A stretch of 64,000 nucleotides of DNA, from positions 1-64,000 of the forward strand of contig CAKSHM010000005.1 of NCBI GenBank assembly GCA_934457415.1. The letters run 5' to 3'. Under the pieces are notes generated by a model. It was not told the DNA's origin. It did not search any database and saw only the letters and a list, made by a program, of their open reading frames with translations. Source of the DNA: an uncultured Eubacteriales bacterium. GTDB taxonomy: Bacteria; Bacillota; Clostridia; Oscillospirales; Acutalibacteraceae. Below are positions 1-7,981 of this stretch, in pieces. The position numbers and the translations under genes were made by a program. Each line of letters begins with the position of its first letter. Within the stretch, counting starts at the first letter, position 1.

Positions 1-140
1 CTAATTATGCGATTTTTTCTTGCTTGCACTTAATTTTGCATCAATTGATGTAAGTTTGATGTAAATCGCTGTTTTTTCAGTTTTTTATCAAATGAAGTAC
101 GTCCCGTCTATTCGGTAAAACGGTACATCTTTACATCATC

Positions 141-2072
141 TTAATAGAGCTTGGCACCTGCCGGAATATGATTGTCCACCATTAAAAGGTGAAGCTTTTC
201 TTCGCCCTCTTCTTCGTGGATAGCGGAAAGGAGCATTCCGCAGGAGTCAATACCCATCATAGCACGGGGAGGAAGATTTGTAATTGCAATAAGAGTTTTA
301 CCCACCAGCTCTTCCGGCTCATAAAATGCATGTATACCGCTTAAAATCGTGCGGTCGGTACCTGTTCCGTCATCAAGAGTAAACTGTAAAAGTTTTTTAG
401 ACTTGGGAACCGCAACACACTCTTTAACCTTAACCGCTCGGAAATCCGATTTAGAGAAGGTTTCAAAATCAACAAAATCTTTGAATAACGGCTCAATTTC
501 AACCTTTGAAAAATCAATTATCTCATTTTCTTTGCTTTCTGCCTCTTTGCTTTCGTCCTTAGGTTCGTTCTCCTTCTTTCCGTCGGTAATCGGCTTCATT
601 GTGGGGAAGAGCAGAACGTCTCTGATCGAGGCGCTGTCGGTAAGGAGCATAACAAGTCTGTCTACACCGAAACCGAGTCCGCCTGTCGGGGGCATACCGT
701 ATTCAAGAGCGGTGACATAATCATAGTCAACCTCTGAATTGCAGTTCGGGTCGGCTGCTTTTTTAGCCGCAACCTGCTTTTCAAAACGCTCTTTCTGGTC
801 TATCGGGTCATTAAGCTCGCTGAAAGCGTTTCCGAATTCGGTAGCGTTTATAAAATATTCAAATCTTTCGGTAAACATGGGGTCCTCGGGCTTTTTCTTA
901 GCAAGAGGGCTGATTTCAACAGGGTAGTCATATATAAATGTGGGCTGAATGAGATTTTCTTCAACAAATGCGTCAAAAAGCTCTGCAAGAACCGTTCCCT
1001 TGGTTGCGTTTTTGGGGATTTCAACCTTTAATGCCTTAGCGCAGTCTCTCGCTTCCTCGTCGGAATTCCAGCTGTAATAATCAGCGCCCGAATATTTTTT
1101 GACCGCTTCTATCATAGTAAGGCGCTCCCAGTGGCCCATGTCAATTTCCTTGCCCTGATAGGTTATTTTTTTACTTCCGCAAATCTTTTCGGCAAGCATG
1201 GTGTTCATTTCCTCGACAAGGTCCATCATGCCGCGGAAATCGGTGAAAGCCTGATATAGCTCAACGGTGGTAAACTCCGGATTATGCTTCGGGTCCATAC
1301 CCTCGTTTCTGAATATTCTTCCGACCTCATAAACCTTGTTCATTCCGCCGACGATAAGTCTTTTAAGGTAAAGCTCGGTTTCAATTCTTAAATACATATC
1401 CATGTCAAGTGTATTGTGATGTGTTTTAAAAGGCCTTGCCGACGCACCGATTTCAAGCGGAACGAGAATAGGCGTGTCCACCTCTAAAAATCCCTTGCCG
1501 TCAAGATAAGCTCTGATTTCGCGGAGAATTTGCGAGCGCTTTATAAATGTGTCGCGAACCTCGGGATTTACTATCAAATCAACATAACGCTGTCTGTATC
1601 TGGTATCTGTGTCCTTAAGCCCGTGGAATTTCTCGGGGAGGGGAAGAAGAGATTTTGCAAGAAGCTCTATATGCTGAGCGTGAACGGAAATTTCACCGGT
1701 CTGCGTTTTAAAAACAAATCCGCTGATGCCGATAATATCGCCGATATCCCATTTTTTAAATGCGGCATAATCCTCTTCGCCGACATCTTCTCTGCGGACA
1801 TAAAGCTGAATGTCGCCCTCACCGTCCCTAAAGCCGACAAAGCTTGCCTTGCCCATAATTCTGCGGCTTATGATTCTTCCGGCTATTGATACGGTCTTAC
1901 CCTCAAATGCTTCAAAATCCGATTTTATTTCTGCGGAAGTGTTTTTTGCATCGTATTTTGTTTTTAAAAACGGGTCGTTTCCCGAGTCGCAAAGAGCCGC
2001 AAGCTTATCGCGGCGGACCTGTAAAATTTCATTTAAGTCAAGCTCATTTGAATGTATGTTTTTTTCGCTCAT
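141..2072 (-). CDS. lysS: Lysyl-tRNA synthetase (class II) with fused C-terminal tRNA-binding domain
   Basis: Charges tRNA-Lys with lysine in the cytoplasm. Residues 1 to about 494 form a normal bacterial class II LysRS: an N-terminal OB-fold anticodon-binding region, then the catalytic domain ending with motif 3 (GLGFGVDRLVML, about 465-476). An acidic, Lys/Glu-rich linker (about 495-518) leads to a 125-residue domain (519-643) that reads like the MetRS C-terminal / Trbp111-type tRNA-binding OB fold (DFRAVKVKECVAVPKSKKLL, then a PPRAMMG motif). Usual LysRS is about 500 residues, so this is a fusion. The ATG is preceded by a GGAG site. It is the last visible gene on this strand before the window edge; greA lies upstream across a hairpin-rich spacer. 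Confidence 0.95.
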   Translation of the reverse strand: MSEKNIHSNELDLNEILQVRRDKLAALCDSGNDPFLKTKYDAKNTSAEIKSDFEAFEGKTVSIAGRIISRRIMGKASFVGFRDGEGDIQLYVRREDVGEEDYAAFKKWDIGDIIGISGFVFKTQTGEISVHAQHIELLAKSLLPLPEKFHGLKDTDTRYRQRYVDLIVNPEVRDTFIKRSQILREIRAYLDGKGFLEVDTPILVPLEIGASARPFKTHHNTLDMDMYLRIETELYLKRLIVGGMNKVYEVGRIFRNEGMDPKHNPEFTTVELYQAFTDFRGMMDLVEEMNTMLAEKICGSKKITYQGKEIDMGHWERLTMIEAVKKYSGADYYSWNSDEEARDCAKALKVEIPKNATKGTVLAELFDAFVEENLIQPTFIYDYPVEISPLAKKKPEDPMFTERFEYFINATEFGNAFSELNDPIDQKERFEKQVAAKKAADPNCNSEVDYDYVTALEYGMPPTGGLGFGVDRLVMLLTDSASIRDVLLFPTMKPITDGKKENEPKDESKEAESKENEIIDFSKVEIEPLFKDFVDFETFSKSDFRAVKVKECVAVPKSKKLLQFTLDDGTGTDRTILSGIHAFYEPEELVGKTLIAITNLPPRAMMGIDSCGMLLSAIHEEEGEEKLHLLMVDNHIPAGAKLY

Positions 2073-2384
2073 TTTAATCTCCGTTTTCTTAAAATTTTAA
2101 AAAAGGGCAGCTTTTGCTGCCGGCAGACTGTAGTTAAACTGTAAATTAGGTTGTGTTGCGGCGTTTACGCCGCATTTTGTTTTTTCGGCGACATGCGCGG
2201 CGGAAAAACACCTTGTAAGCGAAAAACCGCTTAATTTAGCGGTTTTTCAAGGACACTGGGGTGGTATTGGCGGGGATAGAGTGCAGTCCGAAAATCGACG
2301 ATTTTCGAGCGAACGGCATTCCCGTCCAAGAGAGTGTCGACTTTTTCGGCACTCTCAAAGGGCAGCTTTTACTGCCCGAAACCA
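2073..2384. other. Hairpin-rich spacer between greA and lysS
   Basis: A 312-bp stretch without a gene, holding a series of inverted repeats. 2106-2121 is a GGCAGC/GCTGCC stem with a T-run on the minus strand, about 30 bases before the lysS start. 2157-2174 is TGCGGCG/CGCCGCA followed by a T-run on the plus strand. 2221-2248 is an 11-bp perfect stem. 2290-2308 is a near-continuous palindrome (CGAAAATCG either side of one base). 2330-2356 is GAGAGTG/CACTCTC. 2360-2377 is GGGCAG/CTGCCC just after greA. The first and last hairpins share almost the same sequence. It may be a lysS leader or a structured repeat; no known riboswitch is recognised. Confidence 0.6.
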
Positions 2385-2858
2385 TTACTTTGAAATTGCC
2401 AAAACCTTAAGCTTTATTTCTCCTGCGGGGGCTTCGACGATCACTTCATCTCCGACTTTTTTACCCATAAGAGCTTTTCCTACAGGCGACTCGTCGGAAA
2501 TTTTATTGTTTTTCGGATCGGACTCGGTTGAGCCTACGACACGGTATTCGCATTCCTCATCATATTCCTCGTCATAAACCCTGACTTTGACACCGGCTCT
2601 GACTGTTTTGGCGGCACCCTTGATTTCAGATATAATTTCAACATTTTTAAGCATGGCTTCAAGCTCAACGATACGCGCTTCGATTTTAGCCTGTTCGTTT
2701 TTTGCCTCGTCATACTCACTGTTTTCGGAAAGGTCTCCGTATCCTCTGGCAACCTTAATTTTCTCTGCTATATCGGCACGGCCGAAAGTTTTGAGATGCT
2801 CCAACTCGTCTTGAAGCTTTTTAAGACCGTCATCAGTAATTTTAATAGTTTTTGCCAA
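2385..2858 (-). CDS. greA: Transcription elongation factor GreA
   Basis: GreA enters the secondary channel of RNA polymerase and stimulates cleavage of backtracked transcripts. The 157-residue product has the full family layout: an N-terminal antiparallel coiled coil (KLQDELEHLK through the acidic tip GDLSENSEYDEAK) and a C-terminal FKBP-like domain (GKKVGDEVIVEAPAGEIKLK). The longer reading from an ATG at 2900 adds residues unlike any GreA and has no ribosome-binding site. A TTG at 2858 follows AAGGTGG (2867-2873) and gives the expected N-terminus (AKTIKITDDGLKKLQ), so TTG is taken as the start. Transcribed from its own near-perfect promoter, divergent from the sugar transferase gene. Confidence 0.95.
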   Translation of the reverse strand: MAKTIKITDDGLKKLQDELEHLKTFGRADIAEKIKVARGYGDLSENSEYDEAKNEQAKIEARIVELEAMLKNVEIISEIKGAAKTVRAGVKVRVYDEEYDEECEYRVVGSTESDPKNNKISDESPVGKALMGKKVGDEVIVEAPAGEIKLKVLAISK

Positions 2859-2918
2859 CTTAAAAACCACCTTATAAAATAAATAAAATACATTGTGCAA
2901 ATCACACGCATTGCTCTA

Positions 2919-2947
2919 ATTATATTATTTATATGTGCGAATGTCAA
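2919..2947 (-). promoter_or_regulatory. greA promoter (consensus)
   Basis: On the minus strand TTGACA (2942-2947) and TATAAT (2919-2924) are separated by exactly 17 bases. Both boxes are perfect sigma-A consensus. The predicted start of transcription lies about 50 bases before the TTG start of greA. Confidence 0.85.
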
Positions 2948-2958
2948 GAAATATTTAC

Positions 2959-2988
2959 TTGACAAGCAACCTATAATAATTATATACT
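2959..2988 (+). promoter_or_regulatory. Promoter for the sugar transferase gene
   Basis: TTGACA (2959-2964) and TATACT (2983-2988) with an 18-base spacer, about 40 bases before the ATG at 3031. It is back to back with the greA promoter, so this spacer is a divergent control region. Confidence 0.65.
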
Positions 2989-3030
2989 GTTTATATAATT
3001 CATGTTTTAAAATCAAAGGATTGTAAATAA

Positions 3031-4401
3031 ATGAAAACAGCCGTTAAGTTACGAAAAAGTATAATGTTTTTTGTAAAGCTTTTAATAGTTATAGTCGCGA
3101 CAACCGGTTTTGCCGAAATATGGAACGTCAATTATGTCGAGTCTATTTTCAGCAATAAGGGTAACTATGTCGTTCTGTTTTCCTATATTCTGATTTTTTC
3201 GACCCTTTCCTCGCTTTATAACGCCTTTAAAATAGGAATTTACAGAATTCACGAAATTATCTACAGCTTTTCTTTAGCGGTCGTTTTTACAAATATCATA
3301 ATGTACCTTGAGCTTTCTTTGATTGCAAGAAATATGGTAGCGGTTAAACCGCTGCTTATCGGAACAGTTTATCAGATAATTTCTCTCGTTCTTTGCTCTC
3401 TGTGTGCCAATTCTATATATTTTGAGCTTCATCCCGCGAGAAATCTTATTGCGATTTTCAGCGACTATAAATCGGGATTTGAGCTTATTAAAAAAATGAG
3501 CAAAATTTCCGACCGCTTTCATATTTCATGCGGTCTGAATGCCGCAAGTACCCCTGTCGAACAGATAAAAAAGCAGATAGACCGATATGAGGCCGTTCTT
3601 ATCTGCGATATTGATAAGAATATGCAAAAGGAAATAATGTCCTATTGCTATACCAATGAAAAAAGAACGTATCTTTTGCCGGATATAACGGATATTATCA
3701 TAAATAACAGTTATGAAATACAGATAAGCGATACGCCTGTTTTAATGAGCCGAAACAGAGGGCTTACTCCCGAACAGAAGATTATCAAAAGAATAATGGA
3801 TATAGTTCTTTCTTCCGTCGGTCTGATTATTGCAAGCCCATTTATGCTTGTTTGTGCAATAGCGATTAAGCTTGACGACGGCGGACCGATATTTTACAAG
3901 CAGAACCGAATTACTGAAAACGGAAGAATTTTTAATATATTGAAATTCCGTTCTATGAGGACCGACGCGGAAAAAGACGGTGCTAAAAAAGCCGTTAATG
4001 ACGATGACCGGATTACAAGGGTCGGCAGAATAATAAGAGCCTGCAGAATGGATGAGCTTCCTCAGCTTATCAATATTTTAAAGGGCGATATGTCTATGGT
4101 AGGACCGAGACCCGAAAGAATAGAAAATGTTTACGAGTATACTTCAGCATATCCCGAATTTGCTTTAAGACATCGGGTAAAGGCAGGACTTACGGGCTTT
4201 GCCCAGCTTTACGGTAAGTATAATACAACTCCCGAGGACAAGTTGAATATGGATTTGATATATATTGAAACCTATTCTTTGCTTCAGGATATAAAGCTTT
4301 TGATTCTCACTTTCAAAATTCTTTTTATGAAAGAAAGCACCGAGGGCTTTGATGAAAAGGCAAATAAAAACAATAAAAATGAAAACGGAGAGAAAAAATA
4401 A
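3031..4401 (+). CDS. Membrane sugar-phosphate transferase (undecaprenyl-phosphate glycosyl-1-phosphate transferase family)
   Basis: Probably moves a sugar-1-phosphate onto undecaprenyl phosphate, the first membrane step of a cell-surface polysaccharide. The N-terminal ~130 residues hold about four hydrophobic helices. Next comes a soluble, degenerate Rossmann-like region. The catalytic domain (about 244-445) opens with a membrane helix (IMDIVLSSVGLIIASPFMLV) and carries the family signatures KFRSMRTDAE, the acidic DELPQLINILKGDMSMVGPRPE and KAGLTGFAQLYG. This is the large WbaP/WcaJ-like layout, not the short PglC type. The next gene, a sugar nucleotidyltransferase, starts 1 base after its stop, so the two are co-transcribed. 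Which sugar is used cannot be read from the sequence. Confidence 0.88.
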   Translation: MKTAVKLRKSIMFFVKLLIVIVATTGFAEIWNVNYVESIFSNKGNYVVLFSYILIFSTLSSLYNAFKIGIYRIHEIIYSFSLAVVFTNIIMYLELSLIARNMVAVKPLLIGTVYQIISLVLCSLCANSIYFELHPARNLIAIFSDYKSGFELIKKMSKISDRFHISCGLNAASTPVEQIKKQIDRYEAVLICDIDKNMQKEIMSYCYTNEKRTYLLPDITDIIINNSYEIQISDTPVLMSRNRGLTPEQKIIKRIMDIVLSSVGLIIASPFMLVCAIAIKLDDGGPIFYKQNRITENGRIFNILKFRSMRTDAEKDGAKKAVNDDDRITRVGRIIRACRMDELPQLINILKGDMSMVGPRPERIENVYEYTSAYPEFALRHRVKAGLTGFAQLYGKYNTTPEDKLNMDLIYIETYSLLQDIKLLILTFKILFMKESTEGFDEKANKNNKNENGEKK

Positions 4402-4402
4402 A

Positions 4403-5281
4403 ATGGGATTTAATGCGGCGCTTATCGTTATGGCGGCAGGAATGGGAAGCCGTTTCGGCGGATTAAAGCAAATTGAACCTATCGGACCAAAAGGCGAGGC
4501 TTTGCTTGACTTTTCTGTTTTTGACGCTAAGGAGGCAGGCTTTAATAAGGTTGTTTTTGTTATAAAGCATGCTATCGAAAAGGATTTTAAGGAAACCGTC
4601 GGCAAAAGAATTGAAAAAATAATAGATGTTGAATATGTTTATCAGGAAACAGATAAGCTGCCCGAGGGCTTTATCTGTCCTAAAGACCGCGAAAAGCCGT
4701 GGGGAACGGGGCATGCTATTTATTGCTGCAAGGATATCGTCAATACTCCTTTCGCGGTTATCAATGCCGATGATTATTACGGGAAATCCGCATTCAGGAC
4801 AATATATGAACACCTTAAAAATGAAAGCGGAGATTATTGCATGGTGGGCTTCCGTCTGAAAAATACCCTTACTGAAAACGGAACGGTTTCAAGAGGAGTC
4901 TGCAATGTTGAAAACGGGTATCTTACAGGCATAACCGAAAGAACAAAAATCAAGGACTGCAAATTTACCGAGGACGGTGAAAGCTGGACGGCGCTCCCCG
5001 AAAACACGCTCGTTTCAATGAATATGTGGGGCTTTACAACAGATATCTTTGATTATCTGAGCAGGGATTTTATCGAGTTTTTAAATAAATCAGTTTCTGC
5101 TCCGAAATCAGAATTCTATCTTCCGTCGGTAGTATCCGGCCTTATTGATAAAAACATTAAAAAGGTAAGTGTTTTGATTGCGGAGGATAAGTGGTACGGC
5201 GTGACTTACAAGGAAGACAAGGAGCAGGTTGTAAAAGCTTTAAGGGAAAAAATCGAAAACGGAGAATACGATTCTTTTTAA
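4403..5281 (+). CDS. Sugar nucleotidyltransferase family protein
   Basis: NTP-transferase (GT-A-like Rossmann) fold expected to join a sugar phosphate to a nucleotide. The N-terminus has the signature ALIVMAAGMGSRFGGLKQ, with the GxGxRxG loop, followed by PIGPKGEALL. WGTGHAIYC and NADDYYG are the nucleotide- and metal-binding segments. The start at 4403 is preferred because it follows GGAGAG by about ten bases and begins exactly with the conserved MGFNAALIVMAAG; earlier in-frame ATGs lie inside the upstream gene. Coupled to the membrane sugar transferase, so it may supply that enzyme's activated sugar (inference). Some relatives are choline-phosphate or phosphosugar-modifying enzymes, so the substrate is open. 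Confidence 0.82.
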   Translation: MGFNAALIVMAAGMGSRFGGLKQIEPIGPKGEALLDFSVFDAKEAGFNKVVFVIKHAIEKDFKETVGKRIEKIIDVEYVYQETDKLPEGFICPKDREKPWGTGHAIYCCKDIVNTPFAVINADDYYGKSAFRTIYEHLKNESGDYCMVGFRLKNTLTENGTVSRGVCNVENGYLTGITERTKIKDCKFTEDGESWTALPENTLVSMNMWGFTTDIFDYLSRDFIEFLNKSVSAPKSEFYLPSVVSGLIDKNIKKVSVLIAEDKWYGVTYKEDKEQVVKALREKIENGEYDSF

Positions 5282-5290
5282 TATTTAAAA

Positions 5291-5326
5291 CGCTTTGGCT
5301 TTTTTATATTGCCAAAGCGCTTTTTT
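5291..5326 (+). terminator. Rho-independent terminator after the nucleotidyltransferase gene
   Basis: CGCTTTGGC (5291-5299) pairs with GCCAAAGCG (5311-5319), followed by a run of seven T. It closes the two-gene surface-sugar operon. Confidence 0.9.
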
Positions 5327-5399
5327 TGTCTGGCATAATGTTTTTTGTTTTCTCATATAATTTTTTAAGCAAGCGATAATATGAGAAAGGCTGATTAAA

Positions 5400-6323
5400 A
5401 TGAAAGAATTTTATCCCGAAGGCTTTATAGGGACTACTTATGAAAACAGAAAAAGTATGTCAACTCCGGCGATGCTTTATCAGGCGCAATCCGCATCAAG
5501 CATACTTGAAGCCAATGTAATTATGTGTGATGCCGAGCATAATATGACGGTAGATTTAGGCTGTATGAAGGGCGTAATTTCTCGCGAGGACGGAGCGATA
5601 GGAATAAGAGAGGGAACAACAAGGGATATCGCACTCATTTCAAGGGTCGGAAGACCGGTAAGCTTTTGCGTAACGGCTATAAAAACCGATAAATACGGAA
5701 AACTTTATGCTCAGCTTTCGCGAAAAAAAGCGCAGGAAATATGCAAAAACGAGTTTTTAAAAAAGCTTTCCGCGGGTGACATAGTAAATGCCAAAATCAC
5801 ACATCTTGAAAGCTTCGGCGCTTTTTGCGATATCGGCTGCGGAAATATTGCGCTTCTTCCTATAGACGCCATTTCCGTTTCAAGAATTTCTCACCCTAAG
5901 GATAGGCTGAGAGTAGGTGAAAATATTAAAGCCGTTATAAAATCCGTAGCAATTGACGGAAAGATAACTCTTTCTCAAAAGGAGCTTTTAGGTACTTGGC
6001 AGGAAAATGCCGATATATTTTCTCAGGGGCAGACGGTGTCGGGAATTGTCAGAAGCATAGAGGAGTACGGAATATTTGTCGAGCTTACCGCAAATCTTGC
6101 GGGACTTGCCGAACCTAAAGCGGGTGTATCGGTAGGTCAGCAGGCGAGCGTTTACATAAAAAGCATAATTCCCGAAAAAATGAAAATTAAGCTTATAATT
6201 ATCGAAAGCTTTGAATCCAAAGAACGTTTTCCGACAAAATACTTTTTTACAAAGTCCCATATTTCAAAATGGGAGTATTCGCCGGAGTCCTGTCCTAAAA
6301 AAATAATATCTGAATTTATTTGA
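5400..6323 (+). CDS. S1-domain RNA-binding protein
   Basis: 307 residues with at least two S1 (OB-fold) RNA-binding domains: about 117-193 (GDIVNAKITHLESFGAFCDI ... KITLSQKELLGT) and about 203-265 (GQTVSGIVRSIEEYGIFVEL). An N-terminal third (about 40-115) may be a worn S1-like repeat. Much shorter than ribosomal protein S1 of E. coli (six repeats) but like the short S1-like proteins of Clostridia. It probably binds mRNA or the ribosome; a precise role is not known. Preceded by AGAAAGG and by an 8-bp inverted repeat (TCTCATAT/ATATGAGA, 5351-5386) whose loop contains a 13-base match to the end of the 37531 repeat element. Confidence 0.82.
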   Translation: MKEFYPEGFIGTTYENRKSMSTPAMLYQAQSASSILEANVIMCDAEHNMTVDLGCMKGVISREDGAIGIREGTTRDIALISRVGRPVSFCVTAIKTDKYGKLYAQLSRKKAQEICKNEFLKKLSAGDIVNAKITHLESFGAFCDIGCGNIALLPIDAISVSRISHPKDRLRVGENIKAVIKSVAIDGKITLSQKELLGTWQENADIFSQGQTVSGIVRSIEEYGIFVELTANLAGLAEPKAGVSVGQQASVYIKSIIPEKMKIKLIIIESFESKERFPTKYFFTKSHISKWEYSPESCPKKIISEFI

Positions 6324-6324
6324 C

Positions 6325-6353
6325 TTGATTTTACCGTTTTTAAGGGTTATAAT
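6325..6353 (+). promoter_or_regulatory. Promoter for the Mrp/NBP35 ATPase gene
   Basis: TTGATT (6325-6330), a 17-base spacer, and a perfect TATAAT (6348-6353), 34 bases before the ATG. Confidence 0.75.
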
Positions 6354-6387
6354 ATATTAAAATTATAATAAAAACGGTGATTTAAAA

Positions 6388-7200
6388 ATGAGTGAAAATT
6401 GCAGCGGAAATTGCTCTTCCTGCCATTCGGACTGTAATGAAAGGAAAAGCTTTATCGAAAAAACAGGCGAATTCAATAACATTAAGCATGTTGTTGCCGT
6501 AGTCAGCGGAAAAGGCGGTGTCGGAAAGTCCTCCGTAACATCGCTTTTGGCGGTTGAGCTTAGAAATAAAGGCTATAATGTCGGAATTCTTGACGCGGAT
6601 ATAACAGGCCCTTCTATTCCTAAGGCTTTCGGCATAACAGAGCGCGCAATGCAGAACGATATCGGTATTATTCCGGCCGAAAGTAAAAACGGAATTAAAA
6701 TAATGTCTGTAAATATGATGCTCCCCGAAAGCGATACGCCCGTAGTCTGGAGAGGCCCCGTAATAGCAGGTGCCGTTAAGCAGTTCTGGACTGATGTTGT
6801 CTGGGGAGATCTTGACTATCTTCTTGTCGACTGCCCTCCGGGAACCGGCGATGTTCCGCTTACGGTCTTTCAGTCTGTTCCGCTTGACGGTGTAATCATT
6901 GTTTCAACACCTCAGGATCTTGTTTCAATGATAGTAAAAAAAGCCGTTAATATGGCGAAAATGATGGATGTCAAAATATTGGGATTAGTTGAAAATATGA
7001 GCTATTTTGTATGTCCCGATTGCAATAAAAAACACTATATTTTCGGCGAATGCACCGATATAGCCGAAGAAACAGGACTTGAAATGTTGGCCGAGCTTCC
7101 TATAAATTCAAATCTTGCAAGACTCGAAGATACAGGCTCTGTAGGAAATTATAAAAAAAACTATCTTGAAAAAGCCGTAGAAAAATTAGAAAAATTATAA
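6388..7200 (+). CDS. mrp: Mrp/NBP35-family Fe-S carrier P-loop ATPase
   Basis: Cytoplasmic ATPase that holds and hands over iron-sulfur clusters to target proteins. The deviant Walker A GKGGVGKSS (about 40-48) and the switch DCPPGTGD are both present. YFVCPDCNKKH near residue 210 is the CxxC that binds a bridging cluster between the two subunits. The first 16 residues contain a four-cysteine cluster (C5, C9, C12, C16), as in the NBP35 subgroup, not plain ApbC. Length (270) is normal for the family. It has its own promoter and terminator, so it is a single-gene unit. Confidence 0.92.
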   Translation: MSENCSGNCSSCHSDCNERKSFIEKTGEFNNIKHVVAVVSGKGGVGKSSVTSLLAVELRNKGYNVGILDADITGPSIPKAFGITERAMQNDIGIIPAESKNGIKIMSVNMMLPESDTPVVWRGPVIAGAVKQFWTDVVWGDLDYLLVDCPPGTGDVPLTVFQSVPLDGVIIVSTPQDLVSMIVKKAVNMAKMMDVKILGLVENMSYFVCPDCNKKHYIFGECTDIAEETGLEMLAELPINSNLARLEDTGSVGNYKKNYLEKAVEKLEKL

Positions 7201-7207
7201 ACTTTTC

Positions 7208-7231
7208 GGCTGCCGTAAGGCAGCCTTTTTT
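7208..7231 (+). terminator. Rho-independent terminator after mrp
   Basis: GGCTGCC (7208-7214), loop GTAA, GGCAGCC (7219-7225), then six T. It ends just before the trmB ribosome-binding region. Confidence 0.92.
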
Positions 7232-7242
7232 GGGTGAAAAAT

Positions 7243-7914
7243 ATGAGAATGAGAAAGAAAAAGCATTTAGACGTTAGGCTTGAAGCAGTAAGCGATATTT
7301 TATACATAAGCCGCAGTGAGGACAGGAACTTCAATACGGCCAAAAACGATAAGGATTACATAGATTTAATCGGTTGGTTTAATTGCGATAAGCCGCTGGT
7401 TCTCGAAATCGGTTGCGGAAAAGGGAAATTCGCATCGGAATACGCGCTTAAAAATCCCGATATAAATTTTATTGCGGTAGAAAAGGACCCTAATGTTATC
7501 GTCAGTGCTTGCGAAAAGGCAAAAGCAAAAAACATTTTTAATCTTAAGTTTATCTGCTGCAGCGCCGAGTATCTCGAAAGACATTTAAAGGAAAAAAGCG
7601 TCAGTCTTATTTTCCTTAATTTTTCTTGTCCTTTCCCAAAAAATAAATATGCTTCCCACAGACTCACATCAAAGCGTTTTTTGGATATTTATAAAGCTCT
7701 GCTTAAAGATGGCGGAGAAATACATCAGAAAACCGATAATATGCACTTTTTTGAATTTTCTGTCGAACAGCTTTCTCAAAACGGCTTCGGGCTTAAAAAT
7801 ATTTCTCTCGATTTGCATAACAGCGGCTTTGAGGGAAATATAGAAACCGAATATGAAAATAAATTTGCCTCTCTCGGACAACCTATATACAGGCTTGAGG
7901 CTTTTATTAACTGA
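7243..7914 (+). CDS. trmB: tRNA (guanine-N7-)-methyltransferase, position 46
   Basis: SAM-dependent Rossmann methyltransferase making m7G46 in the tRNA variable loop. LVLEIGCGKGKFASEYA is the SAM-binding motif I, FIAVEKDPNVI motif II, and the substrate region lies around NFSCPFPKNKYASHRLTSKR. The family consensus in that last region is usually DPWPKKRHAKRRL; here it reads NFSCPFPKNKYASHRL, so the usual acidic residue and tryptophan are replaced. The ATG at 7243 is preferred over an upstream GTG (7234) because it gives the family-typical MRMRKKK start and leaves GGGTGA as ribosome-binding site. It begins about a dozen bases after the mrp terminator. Confidence 0.88.
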   Translation: MRMRKKKHLDVRLEAVSDILYISRSEDRNFNTAKNDKDYIDLIGWFNCDKPLVLEIGCGKGKFASEYALKNPDINFIAVEKDPNVIVSACEKAKAKNIFNLKFICCSAEYLERHLKEKSVSLIFLNFSCPFPKNKYASHRLTSKRFLDIYKALLKDGGEIHQKTDNMHFFEFSVEQLSQNGFGLKNISLDLHNSGFEGNIETEYENKFASLGQPIYRLEAFIN

Positions 7915-7981
7915 CAGTTAATATATTTGTAAAAAATATATGATATAATTTATTATAGAATTATAAAAACCGAGGTAGAAT

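Noticed and set aside
349..720. Long plus-strand frame inside lysS
   Set aside because: Low-complexity Ser/Leu-rich shadow of the lysS reading frame without a ribosome-binding site.
2073..2384. Lysine T-box or L-box riboswitch for lysS
   Set aside because: No T-box core (TGGN bulge with flanking helices), no specifier loop and no lysine riboswitch consensus could be found.
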